From Loxodes magnus (taxonomy: Eukaryota; Ciliophora; Karyorelictea; Loxodida; Loxodidae): a DNA stretch of 64,000 nt. Of the stretch, positions 1-12,082 are shown in pieces (position 1 is the first letter of the stretch; the number at the start of each line of letters is the position of its first letter). Under the pieces are notes generated by a model, which ran no database searches, was not told the origin of the DNA, and saw only the letters and a program-made list of their open reading frames with translations. The stretch spans positions 992,001 through 1,056,000 of the forward strand of contig CAMPDV010000011.1 of the NCBI GenBank assembly GCA_946699065.1, written 5' to 3'. The position numbers were made by a program, and so were the translations under genes.

Positions 1-743
1 TTTTTGTAATATAAGTTACTTATATCGCTTCCATCTGGTATTATATTTATGATCTATTATTCTTTTGTCTCTTATTAGTTAAGTATGTGGAACATATTGT
101 TTTTTTCAGCCTTTTAGCTTTAATTCCTTTTTTGTTTTTACTAAGTAAACAATCTTCTATCACTATTAGGAGACAGTAGATCTTAAGTTGATCTGCATCC
201 TTAATCTTGCTTATTTAATGTTTACTGCTTTTTTTATATTAAATGACTTAAATTTTTTCTAAAATCATCATCGTATTCCACTACTATGGGCTACCTAGCA
301 CTAGGACTCAAGGAAGTCTTTAAAATAGTATTTTCATGATAGAAAAAGTTTTGAAGCTTATTTGTTCTAATTCTAAAAGGAGAAGCGAACTATTGTTTAC
401 ATTTATATTCCTAATTTCTATTGCTTACAGTGGAAATTAGTTACTTTATACTCTTATTCTTAAACAAGAACTCGCTTTAACTTGCTTTATTTTGAACAGA
501 ATAAGGTTATAAGATAGTCTTCTTATAAAACTTAGGCAACTTTAATGGTTTTTTCTTTACTAAATCAACTAATTTCTGCCTTTTTTCAATATCACAAAGG
601 AAGAAACTTTAGTTCTAGTTTTCAAGTTGCCTTTAAGTATTCTAGATATCTTACTATAAGAACTATAATTCTGATTTATCATTAGATCTAATCTCAAAGC
701 TTTCAGTTTAACTAGATTTTTAGAGAAACTTAGTGATTTTCAT
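1..743 (-). CDS. Q/S-rich protein of unknown function, partial at left edge
   Basis: Not recognised. The frame runs from an ATG at 743 and leaves the window at base 1, giving about 247 residues read with TAA/TAG as Gln. The peptide is rich in Gln, Lys, Ser and Asn, but has ordinary acidic and proline-bearing stretches such as IVVEYDDDF and LLSPNSDRR that the spacer DNA does not produce. There is a basic segment around residues 55-85. No membrane segment or catalytic motif is visible. The C-terminus lies outside the window, so a conserved domain could still follow. It is probably a phosphorylated low-complexity regulatory or structural protein, but that is inference only. The start is the first ATG of the frame that keeps coding-like composition. 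Confidence 0.65.
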
Positions 744-1595
744 TTTATTTAGATGATAGTAGTAATATTAACTTTATAAATGCTAACATTTACTCTCTTC
801 ATCTAGCTCTATAAATATATTAAGGGATATAACAAGTAAATCAGCTATGTATGCTTATAGCTGATTATAAGCAGATATCGTATTAATTAATTAACCTATT
901 TAAATTAAAACTGCCTGCTGCTGTAATAACTAATGCTTCCTTTAATTAACTTTAGAGATGAACAATAAAAGAATTTGACTATTTAAATCCCTAAGTTTAA
1001 TCTCTTAGTTAGTAATTTTTATTAGTGAAGTGTATAAAATATTAATTTAGAAATTAGATAATAAAATAGAATAGTTTAGAGATACTTAGCCATCTAAATG
1101 CTAATCATAAATTTATTCAATATTGCTATACTAAATACTTAGTCATCTTTATTTATAAGTTCTCAGAAATATGATAACTCAACTTTATAAGTGGCTAACC
1201 CCTTAAAAACTTAAGCTTGGAGGTTATAAATATTGAATTATATCTAAAAATATATAAAGATTTAGAAAATAAGCTAGGTTTAATAGTTTAACTACTATAA
1301 AATAAAAAGGAATGCTAACTCCCAATTTAACTCTTTTAATATCCTAAGTAAATAAAATCTATATTCCAAAGATATCCTAAATATCTAGCTTTATTAAGCC
1401 TACTTTATTTTATTTATTTGCTTTATAATTACAAATTTGAGTAATTAAGCGTGATATTAATATTTGAAAGGTTGCTAATATGCTTAAAGCAAAGGTTTTA
1501 ATAATTGCTTTAAAGAGAATAAATAGAGGAGTATATGAAGCAGTTATTAATAGTAATTGATGCGTCAAATAACTTACTAATATAATTTAATTAGC
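744..1595. other. AT-rich spacer
   Basis: There is no convincing gene. The sequence is mixed A+T-rich with short imperfect palindromes, for example around 848-878. It separates two minus-strand genes, so it should hold the 3' UTR of the START gene and the promoter of the left-edge gene. Confidence 0.5.
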
Positions 1596-2213
1596 TCAAT
1601 CCTATAGAATGAGACTTCTCCATTTTAAAACCATTTCCTTCATCACATTATTTATTTTTCCTCTCATTATTCCAAAAATACTACCTTTGGGATTTATGCA
1701 GCCTGAGAATAAAACTTGAGTTCCGTTTTCATCTTATCTAAACTAGTAAACTCTAAAGTAAATTTAGCCTCTAACAATATCAGTACTTAAAGGTTTTAAA
1801 GGATGATCAACACTAGTATGAAAGAGCTATATATCTCCATTACTTGATATGGTTTTAATCTCAACATACAGGAACTCTCTTGAACTAACAATTCCTTTTG
1901 GTTCCAATCTTTCATACAGAATTCTAGTATTTTCATCAATTCTTTCAACTTCAAATATATCCTTAATACTTGTTTTCCATTTCTTTTATGTCTCAAAATC
2001 TTCAACTCAGAAGCTGCATTATTAAGGTGTCTTATTAGGGAACAAAGAAATAAATTTAAAAGCCTATCAGTCATACATATCCCTCTTATAAAAGGCATAA
2101 TTTTAAGATTTTTCATTAAGTTTCCAGTCATTTTCGTAAATGCATTTCTCAAAATCAGATAAGTATTTAGAGATAGATTCTTAAATAATAGGAGATATGC
2201 TTATAAAAGACAT
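1596..2213 (-). CDS. START-domain lipid-transfer protein
   Basis: A 205-residue protein that is almost entirely one START domain (StAR-related lipid transfer), the helix-grip fold that binds sterols or phospholipids in a hydrophobic tunnel. Seen in the sequence: a central W-K-T-S-I-K-D-I-F-E-V-E strand region, then S-S-R-E-F-L-Y-V, the hallmark T-S-V-D-H-P, V-R-G-Q-I-Y-F, and the C-terminal N-P-K-G-S-I-F-G followed by an amphipathic helix. These appear in the family order. TGA codes Trp at Y-D-W-Q and S-F-W-V, and a TGA after the last helix is the stop. There is no signal peptide or membrane segment, so it is probably cytosolic, like the single-domain StarD4 to StarD6 or StarD10 types. The ligand cannot be told from the sequence. 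ATG at 2213 gives a clean 618-base frame. Confidence 0.88.
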
Positions 2214-3624
2214 TTGCTTTATACTATTTTATATTAAATCTTTTTATTCTTTTCTTTATTTCGCTATTTACTACTTACTCTAAATACCTTTACAGAACTA
2301 ACTAATTAACTAGCTATCTTTTATTTAGATATAACAACCTGACTTTTTAGACTCTACTTGTAAGTATATTATGATTTACTCTTATTAAGAATAATATATC
2401 AGGTAAAGTGAATGTAGAAGAATAAGAAATATAGGTAACCTGTTAAAAAGGGATGGGATCTCTAATATGTGCTAGAAATAAGAAATAGATTCCATTATAA
2501 CAATAAATAGCTCTATAAAGAAAATTCTAATCACTATCTATTCCAATCATAAGAGTACATTTATATCTAAATGAATCTATAATTTAATGAACAAGCTATT
2601 AGCTTCTCTTTTGATTAAATTAACAGTTAATTATAGGCAAGTTATTAAACCAACCAAATCATTATTTCTTTAATAAATTAATTGGGCTTTTCGACTCTAC
2701 TAGCAACTAAATAGTTAGTTAATCCATTAATAATAATAAGCTTTACTGTTTACTTTTCAATTGCGGGAATTAAAAAGCATAAAATTAAGATAGAATATAA
2801 GCTTAAAATGCTAAGAATTTACTAAAAAATAAAGTATAAAAATTCAATCTTTTACAAAAGTCATACTTTGGGATTAGAATATTTCATAAACTCTAGAACT
2901 ATTAAATGACGAATTTTTAAATCACTTAATTTCTTTTTTAAGCTTCTTTTAATAGGAAGCACATTATAAGATACTTAATATTCATAACCTTGTTGATTAT
3001 TTCATAATATATTGATATGAAGTAAGTTTTATAAATAAAATATTAAGCTTAATAACTTTCATAGGTAATTTATCCATTTTAATAAGACCTTTCTAAGTTA
3101 AAGTAATTATACATTTAAGTAATAAAGCATTAAGCTATAAGAAGAAATATCTTATAGTTGAAAGATCTTTTTAGATTAAAGACTTTAATATTCATTTATT
3201 TCCCTTTTCAAGCTTTTCGGATTAATATATTGGGGATTAGATATCAGCAACTAATATTTCATAGTTTTATCCTACCAGCTAGCAAAAACCGAAAATAGTA
3301 AAATTGAAAAGGTTAAATTTGAAGTAATAAGCTATATAATTAATTAAATCTCATAAACTACAAAATAATTAGAATAAAGATATTTATTAGTAGAAACTTG
3401 ATATATCAAGCATATAATTTCAATATTTTTAAACTTTTAAATTTCATCTAAATCTATATATAAGTAAATTTAATAAATATCTTAAATATTAAATTTAAAT
3501 AAGGGTGCATATTTAAATGTGGTAATAATAGAAATTTTTATTTATAATTTTTCTAAATTATCTTGTGAATCAAATTTTTGAAGGCAAGCATTTTTATATT
3601 TTACAAAATTAAAGCATTAAGAAA
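2214..3624. other. AT-rich spacer with possible 3' tail of the channel gene
   Basis: There is no independent gene. The part from 3624 down to 3406 stays in frame with the channel gene until an in-frame TGA at 3406-3408, but its composition is spacer-like. The rest is AT-rich with no clear structure. Confidence 0.45.
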
Positions 3625-6600
3625 TTAAAATAAGTTTTGACTTTCGCTGTTTTTCCAATTTGGTTCATCTTTAACATTATAGTTTGAAATTATTATTTCA
3701 TTTTTACTAATTTAAGAAAACATATCCTATTTGCTACTAATGTTTTATGGGCTTTTCATAGTGAAAAATGTTTTTCTCTTTTGTTTATTTTCGAGTTTCT
3801 TTTGTTCTTTCCACTTTTTGGCTTGATATTTAAGACTTAATTGTTTTTTGTAATTTCTTTCGAATTGAATTCTTCTTCATGTTCTTTGTATTAAGTAAGC
3901 ACACAAATGCTGAGATTAAAACTTACTTTATGAACTGTTTACTAATTTTTAGAGATATATAAAAACCCATGACCATCTTGCTCTTTCTAGAATAATTTTC
4001 TATTTCTTCTTCTCAGCACTTTTGATATATTTTTTACTGGATCTACTCATTAAACCTAAAACATAAAACACTTACTGATCTTAGATCAGCACCTTGAACA
4101 TGATAAGCTAGTAACCATAATACTTCCAAGAAGTATACACTGCCATCATGATCCTAAATATTCATGCACTAAATTATATTTAAGAGGCTCATTTTGTCAT
4201 AATTATCCCCTTTGAATCCAAGTGGCTTGCTTAATTCGCTTAAAAGATTTAAGAGCTTTGGAGTTTTGATTCAAAATTCAGCTAAAGGCGCATACTTTCC
4301 CCATGCTTCTTAAAATGATTTTAGATCTTCTTCCTTAATTTTAAAGTTTTGCTCTTCTTAAGTAGAAAAGTTTTCTAAAATAACAGCAATGAAAATGTTA
4401 AGAAAGACTAAAGTTGCTATTAATTCAAATGATAGGAAGAAAATTACACTAATAGTTAAATCATAGTCCATGTAATCATGCATTATTCCATTTCAGCTTT
4501 CTCCTGTACTACAGCGGAATAATGTTATTATGCTTAAATAGAAAGTATCAAAATTAGCATGCTTGTTTATATTGTCTGTTTTTTCGATTCCACTAAATAA
4601 AGACATGCCAGCTACTCCATATATATAGTATAGTAAAAATAAAAGAGCTCCTACATTGACCAAAGAAGGAAGAGCCGCAATGAGCGTTTTGAACAAAGTA
4701 GTTAGTCCTTTGGAAAATTTCATCATTCTGAAAAGTCTTGCAATTCTGAAAATTCTAAGAACAGTGGCATTAAAATTGAAGGAACTGGAATCCATAGCTA
4801 TTAAACTTATAATTACTATTACAAAGTCAAATTTATTTCAGTTATCCACTAAATAAGATTTGAATCCTAGCCCTATTATTTTTAATAAAGCTTCTACAGC
4901 AAAAAAAAATCACAAAAAACCAATTGAATCCTCCTAAAGCGTCTTCCCATTTCTTTGTCATATCATAATGCTATACCATTAAAACAACAATATTAAAAGA
5001 TATCGTAATCATGACAACATATTCGAATTATGGCTTTTGAACTAATCAGAATATTTTCTTCCTCCATTTTTAATTAGGAGCTTTGTATCTAAAAATAGGA
5101 TAGCATTTTATCATAAGCTTTTAGAGACTAACTCATTCCTATTAGCTCTTAGAAAGATAAATAGAGCCATTTTAATTTTCCTAAATATCGTTGAATTCAT
5201 CAATTATAACTCCTACAAATAGGTTCATTATAAAGAAGGCAGTGACAAAAATGAAGGCTATGAAAAATAATGAATACCAAGGAGCAAAATTATATCTAGA
5301 AACTTTTTCATATCTTGAATCTATTGCCCTAAACATATAATCTGGTCACATTTCTTCTGTACTAACTTCAAATAATGTAAGCATGCTAGCAGCCATATTG
5401 TCAAAGTGATATTATTCTCTTAATCATAATCTTGTCTTTCATTAAAGAGAGCTTGAATCGAAAAAAAGACCTTTGCAGTCTTCCATAGTTTGTATTTGAG
5501 CTGATGTATCATTGCAATTATAAAAAGAACCTTTAAAAAATATAACTCCAAGTATACCAAAAATGATATAGAATAGAACTGTTACTAAAAGAGCATTAAC
5601 TATAGCAGGAACAGCTTATATAACTGATGATACAACTACTCTCAAACCTTCATTACGACTAACCATTCTGAGAGGACGTAAAGCTCTAAGTGCTCTTAAT
5701 GCTCGTAGAAAATTAATACTTTTTCCTTGATCTGAATTTTCTAATATTCAATTAGCAATTGAAATTATCACTATTATGAAATCCAAAACGTTTCATCCTT
5801 CCCTTATATAAGGCACTAATAAATTATTTTTTAATTTAATTTTTATAGACTTAGTCTTAGTTTATTTTTAGCTACTTTATTTGTTAAACAAATCCTTTCA
5901 AAATTATTTTAATTTCTAATAATAAGCTTTTATCTCTTATTTAGGATTTTACTCGAAAAAAAATCCTAGCACTATTATTTTTATAAAAGCTTCTAAAATA
6001 AAAAAAGCTGAAGTAAAACTATGGCAAAATTTTAGTAAATTGCTTGAATAACTATCCAGATAAGGTTCATCTATTGCTAATAAAATAGACGAAAAAGCGA
6101 TTAAGCAGTAAATGAATTTGTCAAAGTAAGGATGTAGTAATAGCTGCTTGAGAATTTTTCTTATTTAGCTTTCAGTGGTAAAAAGCATTAATGACTTGTT
6201 CTAAAGCTAAGCTGCTTCTTATGTTAGTTAACGTTAAAATTTTAATGTTCTCTAAGCTTATACATTTAGATCTTTTATATTTTTGATATTTTTGTCTAAT
6301 TCATAAATTTCGCTTATTATTTTTGTATTAGATTCATTTTTTTCAGGTGTGGTTGTTATATTTCTTTCTTAACTTTTATCGCTGTTTGCATTCAAAGAAA
6401 CTGCTTTCTAAAAATGAGAACTATTGGTTTCTTACAAATTATCACTAGGAATTTTCATAAATTTAGCTACTTTACTCTCACGATTCTTTTAATCTTTATT
6501 TTAATTTTAATTCTCTAACGCCATGAGTTAAATTTCAATCTCTTCATTATAACTTTTAGAATGCTTTATTTTCTATTAAGTTTAATGAGTTAAATTTTGA

Positions 6601-9158
6601 TCTTATTTACTATCATTTTTTTCGAGCATTTATATAATAATGTTGTCACAAGAGTATGACAAACTTAATACCTTATGTTCTTTACTGCTTGAGTTTACAA
6701 TTAATTAGTTTTTGTTTTTTGAATCATTTGAAGATTTTTGGCTTCCTTGTTATTTTAATGTGTTTTACTTTTCTAATTCTCCATTTTCGTTTGCGTTTTG
6801 AAGGAAATTAAATTGGAAATTCTTAAAATTATCAGAGTTCTTTTCATTTTTTGCAATTTTTTACTATCTTGAAGATTTCATAGATCTTCCAGTTTCTAAC
6901 TATGAATTTGCAAATGAAAGTTCGGGATTAAACTATTTATGTATTAGCTAGAGATCAAGCTTATTGAACTTCTTAGGTAATGGTTTCTTTATGTCTAATA
7001 TTAAATTTTCGTTCCTTTAATTCTTTTCAGTATCAAACAAAGTATTCGTAATATTACTTTAACCTTCTTATTGTTCATTTTATTTTAAAGGACTTATAAT
7101 TTCATTTACCTCATCTTCATTTAACTCACTGTCGCTGTCTTTTTCTTCTTTTTCTTTGCCAAAATTATTTAAAAGAATAGCCAAAAAGATATTAAGTAAG
7201 ATGATGTGACCGATTATTATCAAAGTGACAAAATACCAAACAGCAGCATACCCTGACTATTAAATCCCAACGTACATGTATGTATTCCAGTTTTCTCCGC
7301 TTAGGATTATAAAAATTACCACTAAGCTTCATAAAAAGTTATCAAAGTTGATCCTTGGACTTTCTCCATTTTCTTCTTTCCAATTATTACCAAAAAACTG
7401 CATTCCTATTAAAGCATAAATGAAGATAAAAATCAGCATTAATAGAGCAAGATATCCAATATCTGTTAAAGACTTCAATATTGTATTAAGGAGCACATTC
7501 AATGATTTCCAACTATGAGCTAACTTAAAAACTCTAAGAAGTCTAAAAGCTCTTAGAATTAGGATTCCATGCATGTTAATCTAAGTAATAGTTATTTCTA
7601 TTAAGCTTAGAATTACTAAAATACCATCAAATACATTAAAATAATCTCTTCAATATCCTTTAAATCCTAAACCGATGTGTTTTAATATCAGCTCAGCTAA
7701 AAACAAAAATACTATAACAGTATTACCTATTTCTATTGTTTAATATAGGCTCTACTTTATAGGATAATGATCTATAGACATTAGCAAAGTATTTATGAAG
7801 ATTAGAAGTGCTATTATCAGTTTAAATCTCGAATGATGAATTATTAATCTTACTTTTTCTCTGATAATTTTCATAGAATCACTACATTTTTTATCTTCTT
7901 CTTCTTCTGAACTTTAATCAACATATCCGTTTTGTTTGTTTGAAGATTGTTGTAGAAAGATATTTTCTTCCTTGATTTATTAGTTTTCAGACATTTCAGA
8001 AGAATTGGATTATGAATTTTTAGATTCCTCACTAATTCCCTAGTTTTCACTATCCATTTTACTTTCTTAATCTCTTAGAGCTCTCTACAATTACTCCTCT
8101 TCATCTACTTATTTAGCAGATAATTAGAAACTATCGAATTAAACAGCAACGACAAGATTAAGCATAAAAAATGACCCTAAAAGGACAAGAATAACGAAAT
8201 ATACATCATAGACATAAACTCCTGTAGCATCTCTAATCATATACATTATATCAGACCAACCTTCTAAAGTGATGCATGTAAAAATGGTTAGAACAGCAGA
8301 TATGATATTATCGAAAGAAGAACCTCCAAAATTAGGATTTTTATTTCATATATCACAATGCTAATTAACATCACATGCTTTATCACTATTGATATTGCAT
8401 ATTACATTATCTTCTGTAACTACTTCATTTGTTTCGTTCCAAAAACATTTTTATCTCAAAATTCCATTAAAAAGCTAAATTCCCACAATTCCAAATACTA
8501 AAAGGAAAAATAGGAAAAAGATGAGAACATTCCCAAGTTTAGGTATGCTTGATAGAATAGACTTTATTAAAATTCTCATTCCTTTAAAAATGTTTATCGT
8601 TCTTAAGGGCCTTAATATTCTCAACGTTCTTATAGCTGAAATATTGTTACCAGGACCAAAGAAATCTACCCATCCTACTATTACTACAACAAAATCTAAG
8701 CAATTCCAAGTATCTCTTAAATAAGTTTCTTTTTCCATCACAAATCCCATTGCAATTACTTTAACAATCATCTCTATCGTAAAGATTATTAAAAAGAAAA
8801 AGTTTAAGGTGCTTTAGAGGTTAGTCTGGGGAGTTCCAGGAACTTGCATAGCTAACAAAATACAGTTAGCAAAAATAACGAGGAGAATAAATCCATCAAA
8901 ATAGTGGGATATCATAACCTACATTAGCTTCTATCTAAAGCAGTTAGTGAAATTGAAAATGAATAAAGAATTGATAGCAAAAGTTTTATTTCTATAATTT
9001 GATTTCAGATCATAAGCTTGATTATTTATTTCATATTTTTGCTTCGACTACTTTATAAAATCCTATGCTTGAGTGACACAAAGCTTAAGATCATTATCTA
9101 CACAAGCCACTAAATTATGTTAATCATACGTTTGTTTTTCTTTTTTTCCCTCTGACAT
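3625..9158 (-). CDS. Four-domain voltage-gated calcium channel alpha subunit
   Basis: Pore-forming subunit of a 24-transmembrane-segment voltage-gated channel of about 1831 residues. Four repeats are visible. The S4 voltage sensors lie near residues 180 (R-T-L-R-I-L-R-P-L-R), 545 (R-A-F-R-L-L-R-V-F-K), 1155 (R-A-L-R-A-L-R-P-L-R) and 1470 (R-I-F-R-I-A-R-L-F-R). The pore loops are T-L-E-G-W, S-G-E-N-W, S-T-E-E-M-W and S-T-G-E-S-W, giving a Glu at each of the four filter positions (EEEE), the calcium-selective signature. The I-II and II-III linkers are long and Gln/Ser-rich. After repeat IV come an EF-hand-like segment (D-H-D-G) and, once two introns are removed, an IQ motif (L-I-Q-R-T-W-R-R). 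In ciliates such channels sit in the ciliary membrane and set beat direction. An A9 tract at 4901-4909 shifts the frame by one base. Coding character fades at a TAA (3625-3627); the next in-frame TGA is at 3406. Confidence 0.92.
3910..3926 (-). other. 17-nt intron in calcium channel gene
   Basis: GTAAG...CTCAG on the minus strand. Removing it together with the 20-nt intron at 4056-4075 joins H-K to H-L-C-A-Y and yields the IQ motif and the long hydrophilic tail in one frame. Removing only one of the two leaves the tail out of frame. Confidence 0.8.
4056..4075 (-). other. 20-nt intron in calcium channel gene
   Basis: GTAAGT...TTTTAG on the minus strand, lying between whole codons after the L-R-S that follows the EF-hand-like region. 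It shifts the frame by two, which the 17-nt intron further on complements to restore the C-terminal tail frame. Confidence 0.8.
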
Positions 9159-10069
9159 TAAATTTAAATAAATACATTAAACTACTATCAATTCAATTCA
9201 GATTCAATCTATTCTTTCTAGCATAAGAAATTTTAAATCTATTCTACAATTTCATTTAATTAAATCCTAAGAAGATTATATTGTCTAAACTCTACTCCAG
9301 AGTTTTAGCTTCTATGATAAGCAAATGTTATAAAGTTAAGTCTTCATTTACTTTAATAAATATTCCTTAATAAAAAGGCTTTAACTTTTTAGAATATGAA
9401 GCCTTAAGTTAAAGAAAATAAGAGAAATAGATAGTTTTAATAGAAAATGTAGAGCTAATGATTATTTACTAAGCAGTATTATTAAAAAGATATTAAACTA
9501 GTATCTATCACTCTTTTTCTAAAACTTTACTTTCTAGTTCCCTTTATATTTAATCAACTACATTGCTAGTTTAAATAACTATTTAATTTCAAATAAATAG
9601 CAAACTTTTCATAAACGATATAGTAACATAATTGAGAGTTATTTTAGTTAAGCTTTAATAAATTGTAAAAAAGGCTTAATTTTGTAGCTTTGGATACTTT
9701 TCTGATAGCATTTAGATTTGAAATATTTTTATTACTAAATTAGCAATAAATATAAAGATTGCTGCTTAATATTTATTAATTTTCTATGTTATATAACTTT
9801 ATTTATATCATTTTATAAATTTGTATAGGATCTTATAAGCCAAGATATACTTAAATAAAAGATAATTGCACAAATATAAGAAACATAAGTAGCAAAAAAT
9901 TAAATTTAATATACCTTAATCTAATTTATTCTATGAATAAACTTTGATAGTTATAATCTAGCTTTTACATTAATCTATAAGGCTAGAACTTAGATAAAGC
10001 ATAATCTATATTGAAGATAAAATATGAATAAAAAAATTCTGTTTTCTTTACTTTCTACTTAAAAATAGT
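9159..10069. other. AT-rich spacer
   Basis: No gene is seen. It should contain the promoter of the calcium channel and the 3' end of the neighbouring minus-strand gene; neither shows a recognisable element. Confidence 0.5.
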
Positions 10070-11431
10070 TCATCGTGAGAAACTATTATTTTAATTTTAG
10101 CTATGTCTTCTTATTTTTTCATTAAATGGAGGAGTAAGTACTTAAAAGGCATGAATTATGTCTTTTCTATGCTTTCTATTTTATTTTACTTGACTCACTA
10201 AATTTAAACTCTTCAACTCTTGATTTTTTTAATTTCTTCTGTTTTTCTATGTGACTTATGTTTTTGCTTTTTATTAGATTCATTCTATTTTATTAGTTGA
10301 ATATGGGCTTAATAAATCCTTGCTGTTAAACTAATGTAAATTTTCACTGCTTACTATTATTTAGTTTTCTTTTAACTCTTATTTTGCTTTTTAAATTATT
10401 TCTTAAGTTTTGTATACTTATTCATTAGACCTTTCAAGAGCAGAACTATCAGATATTAAATGAATTTAATTAGGTAAATGAATCATCCTGAGATAGTTAG
10501 ATTTAATTTTTTATTGCTTGTTGGTTATTTTCTTTTTCTCTATCTAAAGGATTTATTATTCTTGATTTGGATACATTTCATTGTTTAAATTTAGAGTTAA
10601 ATGGTCTTTTTGAATCAAATAGCTTTAGTTAAGAATTTCTAAGCTGTTAGTTTAGACTGAGTTTTCTTCTTGCTCTCTACCTTCTTAGTCAATTTTTTAA
10701 TTTTTATTAGTACTTTGGAATAATTCTTAAAAAATTGATTTATGATTCTGGGGAACTTTATTCTAAGGACTATTGTAGCATGAAATTGACTATTAGAAGC
10801 CATCATCTTAATAGTCATAATATTTTTCAGGGCTTGAAAGTTAGAACATTAAATTTCTGGAGTTTCCAATTTACTTTTCAATCTAAGAATGATGAGGTGA
10901 GCAAAGATTAGAGTTGTGTAGATTTAAAAACTCCTGTCAATATCTCAAATTTTTTTTCATAAAAGACTTTTTCAAACTAGTTCTCAGCTTCATTAAAGGT
11001 TTCTTTTCCTACATTTTTAGCTTATAATTAGCTTTAAGTGTTTTCTAATTCTATTCTAAAGAGTTCTGAGATTTTTATGTTTGCTCTTATTTTACTAAAA
11101 TATTTTGGTTTTATAGCTACTACACTAATTTTTTTACATCCCTTTTAATTTTCTCCTCCTTATCACCTTTCTTGCTTTGATTTTCTTTATAAGCAATTGC
11201 CTATTCTTTGATTCTTTACTCATTTACCAAAATTCTTTGTTTTTTGTTATGTTATTTAGAAAGAGCTTATCGTGGAATGCTTTCGTACTTATATGTATTT
11301 TCTTTATGGCTTTTGTCTTTAACAATAGGAAAATGCTTTGGAAACTAAATATACAGGGTTTTTAAATCATTTGGATTAGAAGTTTCCTAAGATACTCAAT
11401 TTTACAACTGTAATTTTAATTAATTTGACAT
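10070..11431 (-). CDS. Q/N/K-rich hydrophilic protein of unknown function
   Basis: Not recognised. One frame runs from ATG 11431 to TGA 10070 with no internal break, 453 residues. It is very rich in Gln, Asn, Lys and Ser, with a coiled-coil-like basic segment around residues 80-150 and proline/serine stretches such as S-P-Q-N-K-V-P-Q-N and L-T-P-P-F-N-E-K. Internal TGA codons give Trp at N-W-V, Y-W-Q and E-W-I. No catalytic motif or membrane segment is present. Around 10900-11060 an alternative frame also looks coding (F-N-E-A-E-N-Q-F-E-K), so an undetected intron or frame error in the middle cannot be excluded. It could be a scaffold or phosphorylated regulatory protein; this is a guess from composition. 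Confidence 0.6.
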
Positions 11432-12082
11432 CTTTTAACTTTATTAACCTAATAGCTCTCAAGTAAATTATATCACATCTTAATTATTTCACTCCAAGCT
11501 AACAAAATACATTGCCTATATAATTACACTCCTCCTAATATAAGAGAAGACTAAATCTTATTCAATTAGAATAGTTCCTGATTAAATGAAGCATATTGTA
11601 TGATATTTACATAGCTAGAGTATATAATAGTAGCATTGCTATTTAAATATTTATGTAGCTGGTTTGACATTTTCAAAGTAGTAATTTAATAATATCTTGC
11701 TTTAGCTTAAATGAAATGAAGATGGAAGGCTTTCTGTAAGCAATTATACTTAATTAAATATGCTTATACTTAACTAGTAATATTTTGCTTAAAAGTCAAT
11801 ATATTATTAATTGTTTGTATACCTACGGTCCATTATCTGCTTCCCGTTACCATTTACTTATTTGTTTATCACTTATTTAAGTTTATTATTTTAATGGATT
11901 CAGAATAAAGAAGTACTGCTTAAGAAATAAACATAAGTTTCCTTTATTGATTGCTATTAATTGAGATGTAAGATGATTGAAAATATTATACGAGAAATCT
12001 GGAATAATTTAATAGAATTTATGGGTTATATAAAGTAAAAGATTTAGATGCTTTACTAATATTTATATTAAACAAAGTATTT
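11432..12082. other. AT-rich spacer
   Basis: No gene is seen. It is a spacer between two minus-strand genes, with no notable repeat. Confidence 0.5.

Noticed and set aside
1796-2152. A 118-residue standard-code reading frame on the minus strand
   Set aside because: It lies out of frame with the START-domain protein, which shows all family motifs when TAA/TAG and TGA are read as sense.
3356-3560. Alternative channel C-terminus in another frame (around K-F-D-S-Q-D-N-L-E-K-L)
   Set aside because: No AG acceptor lies where an intron would have to end, so it cannot be joined to the channel.
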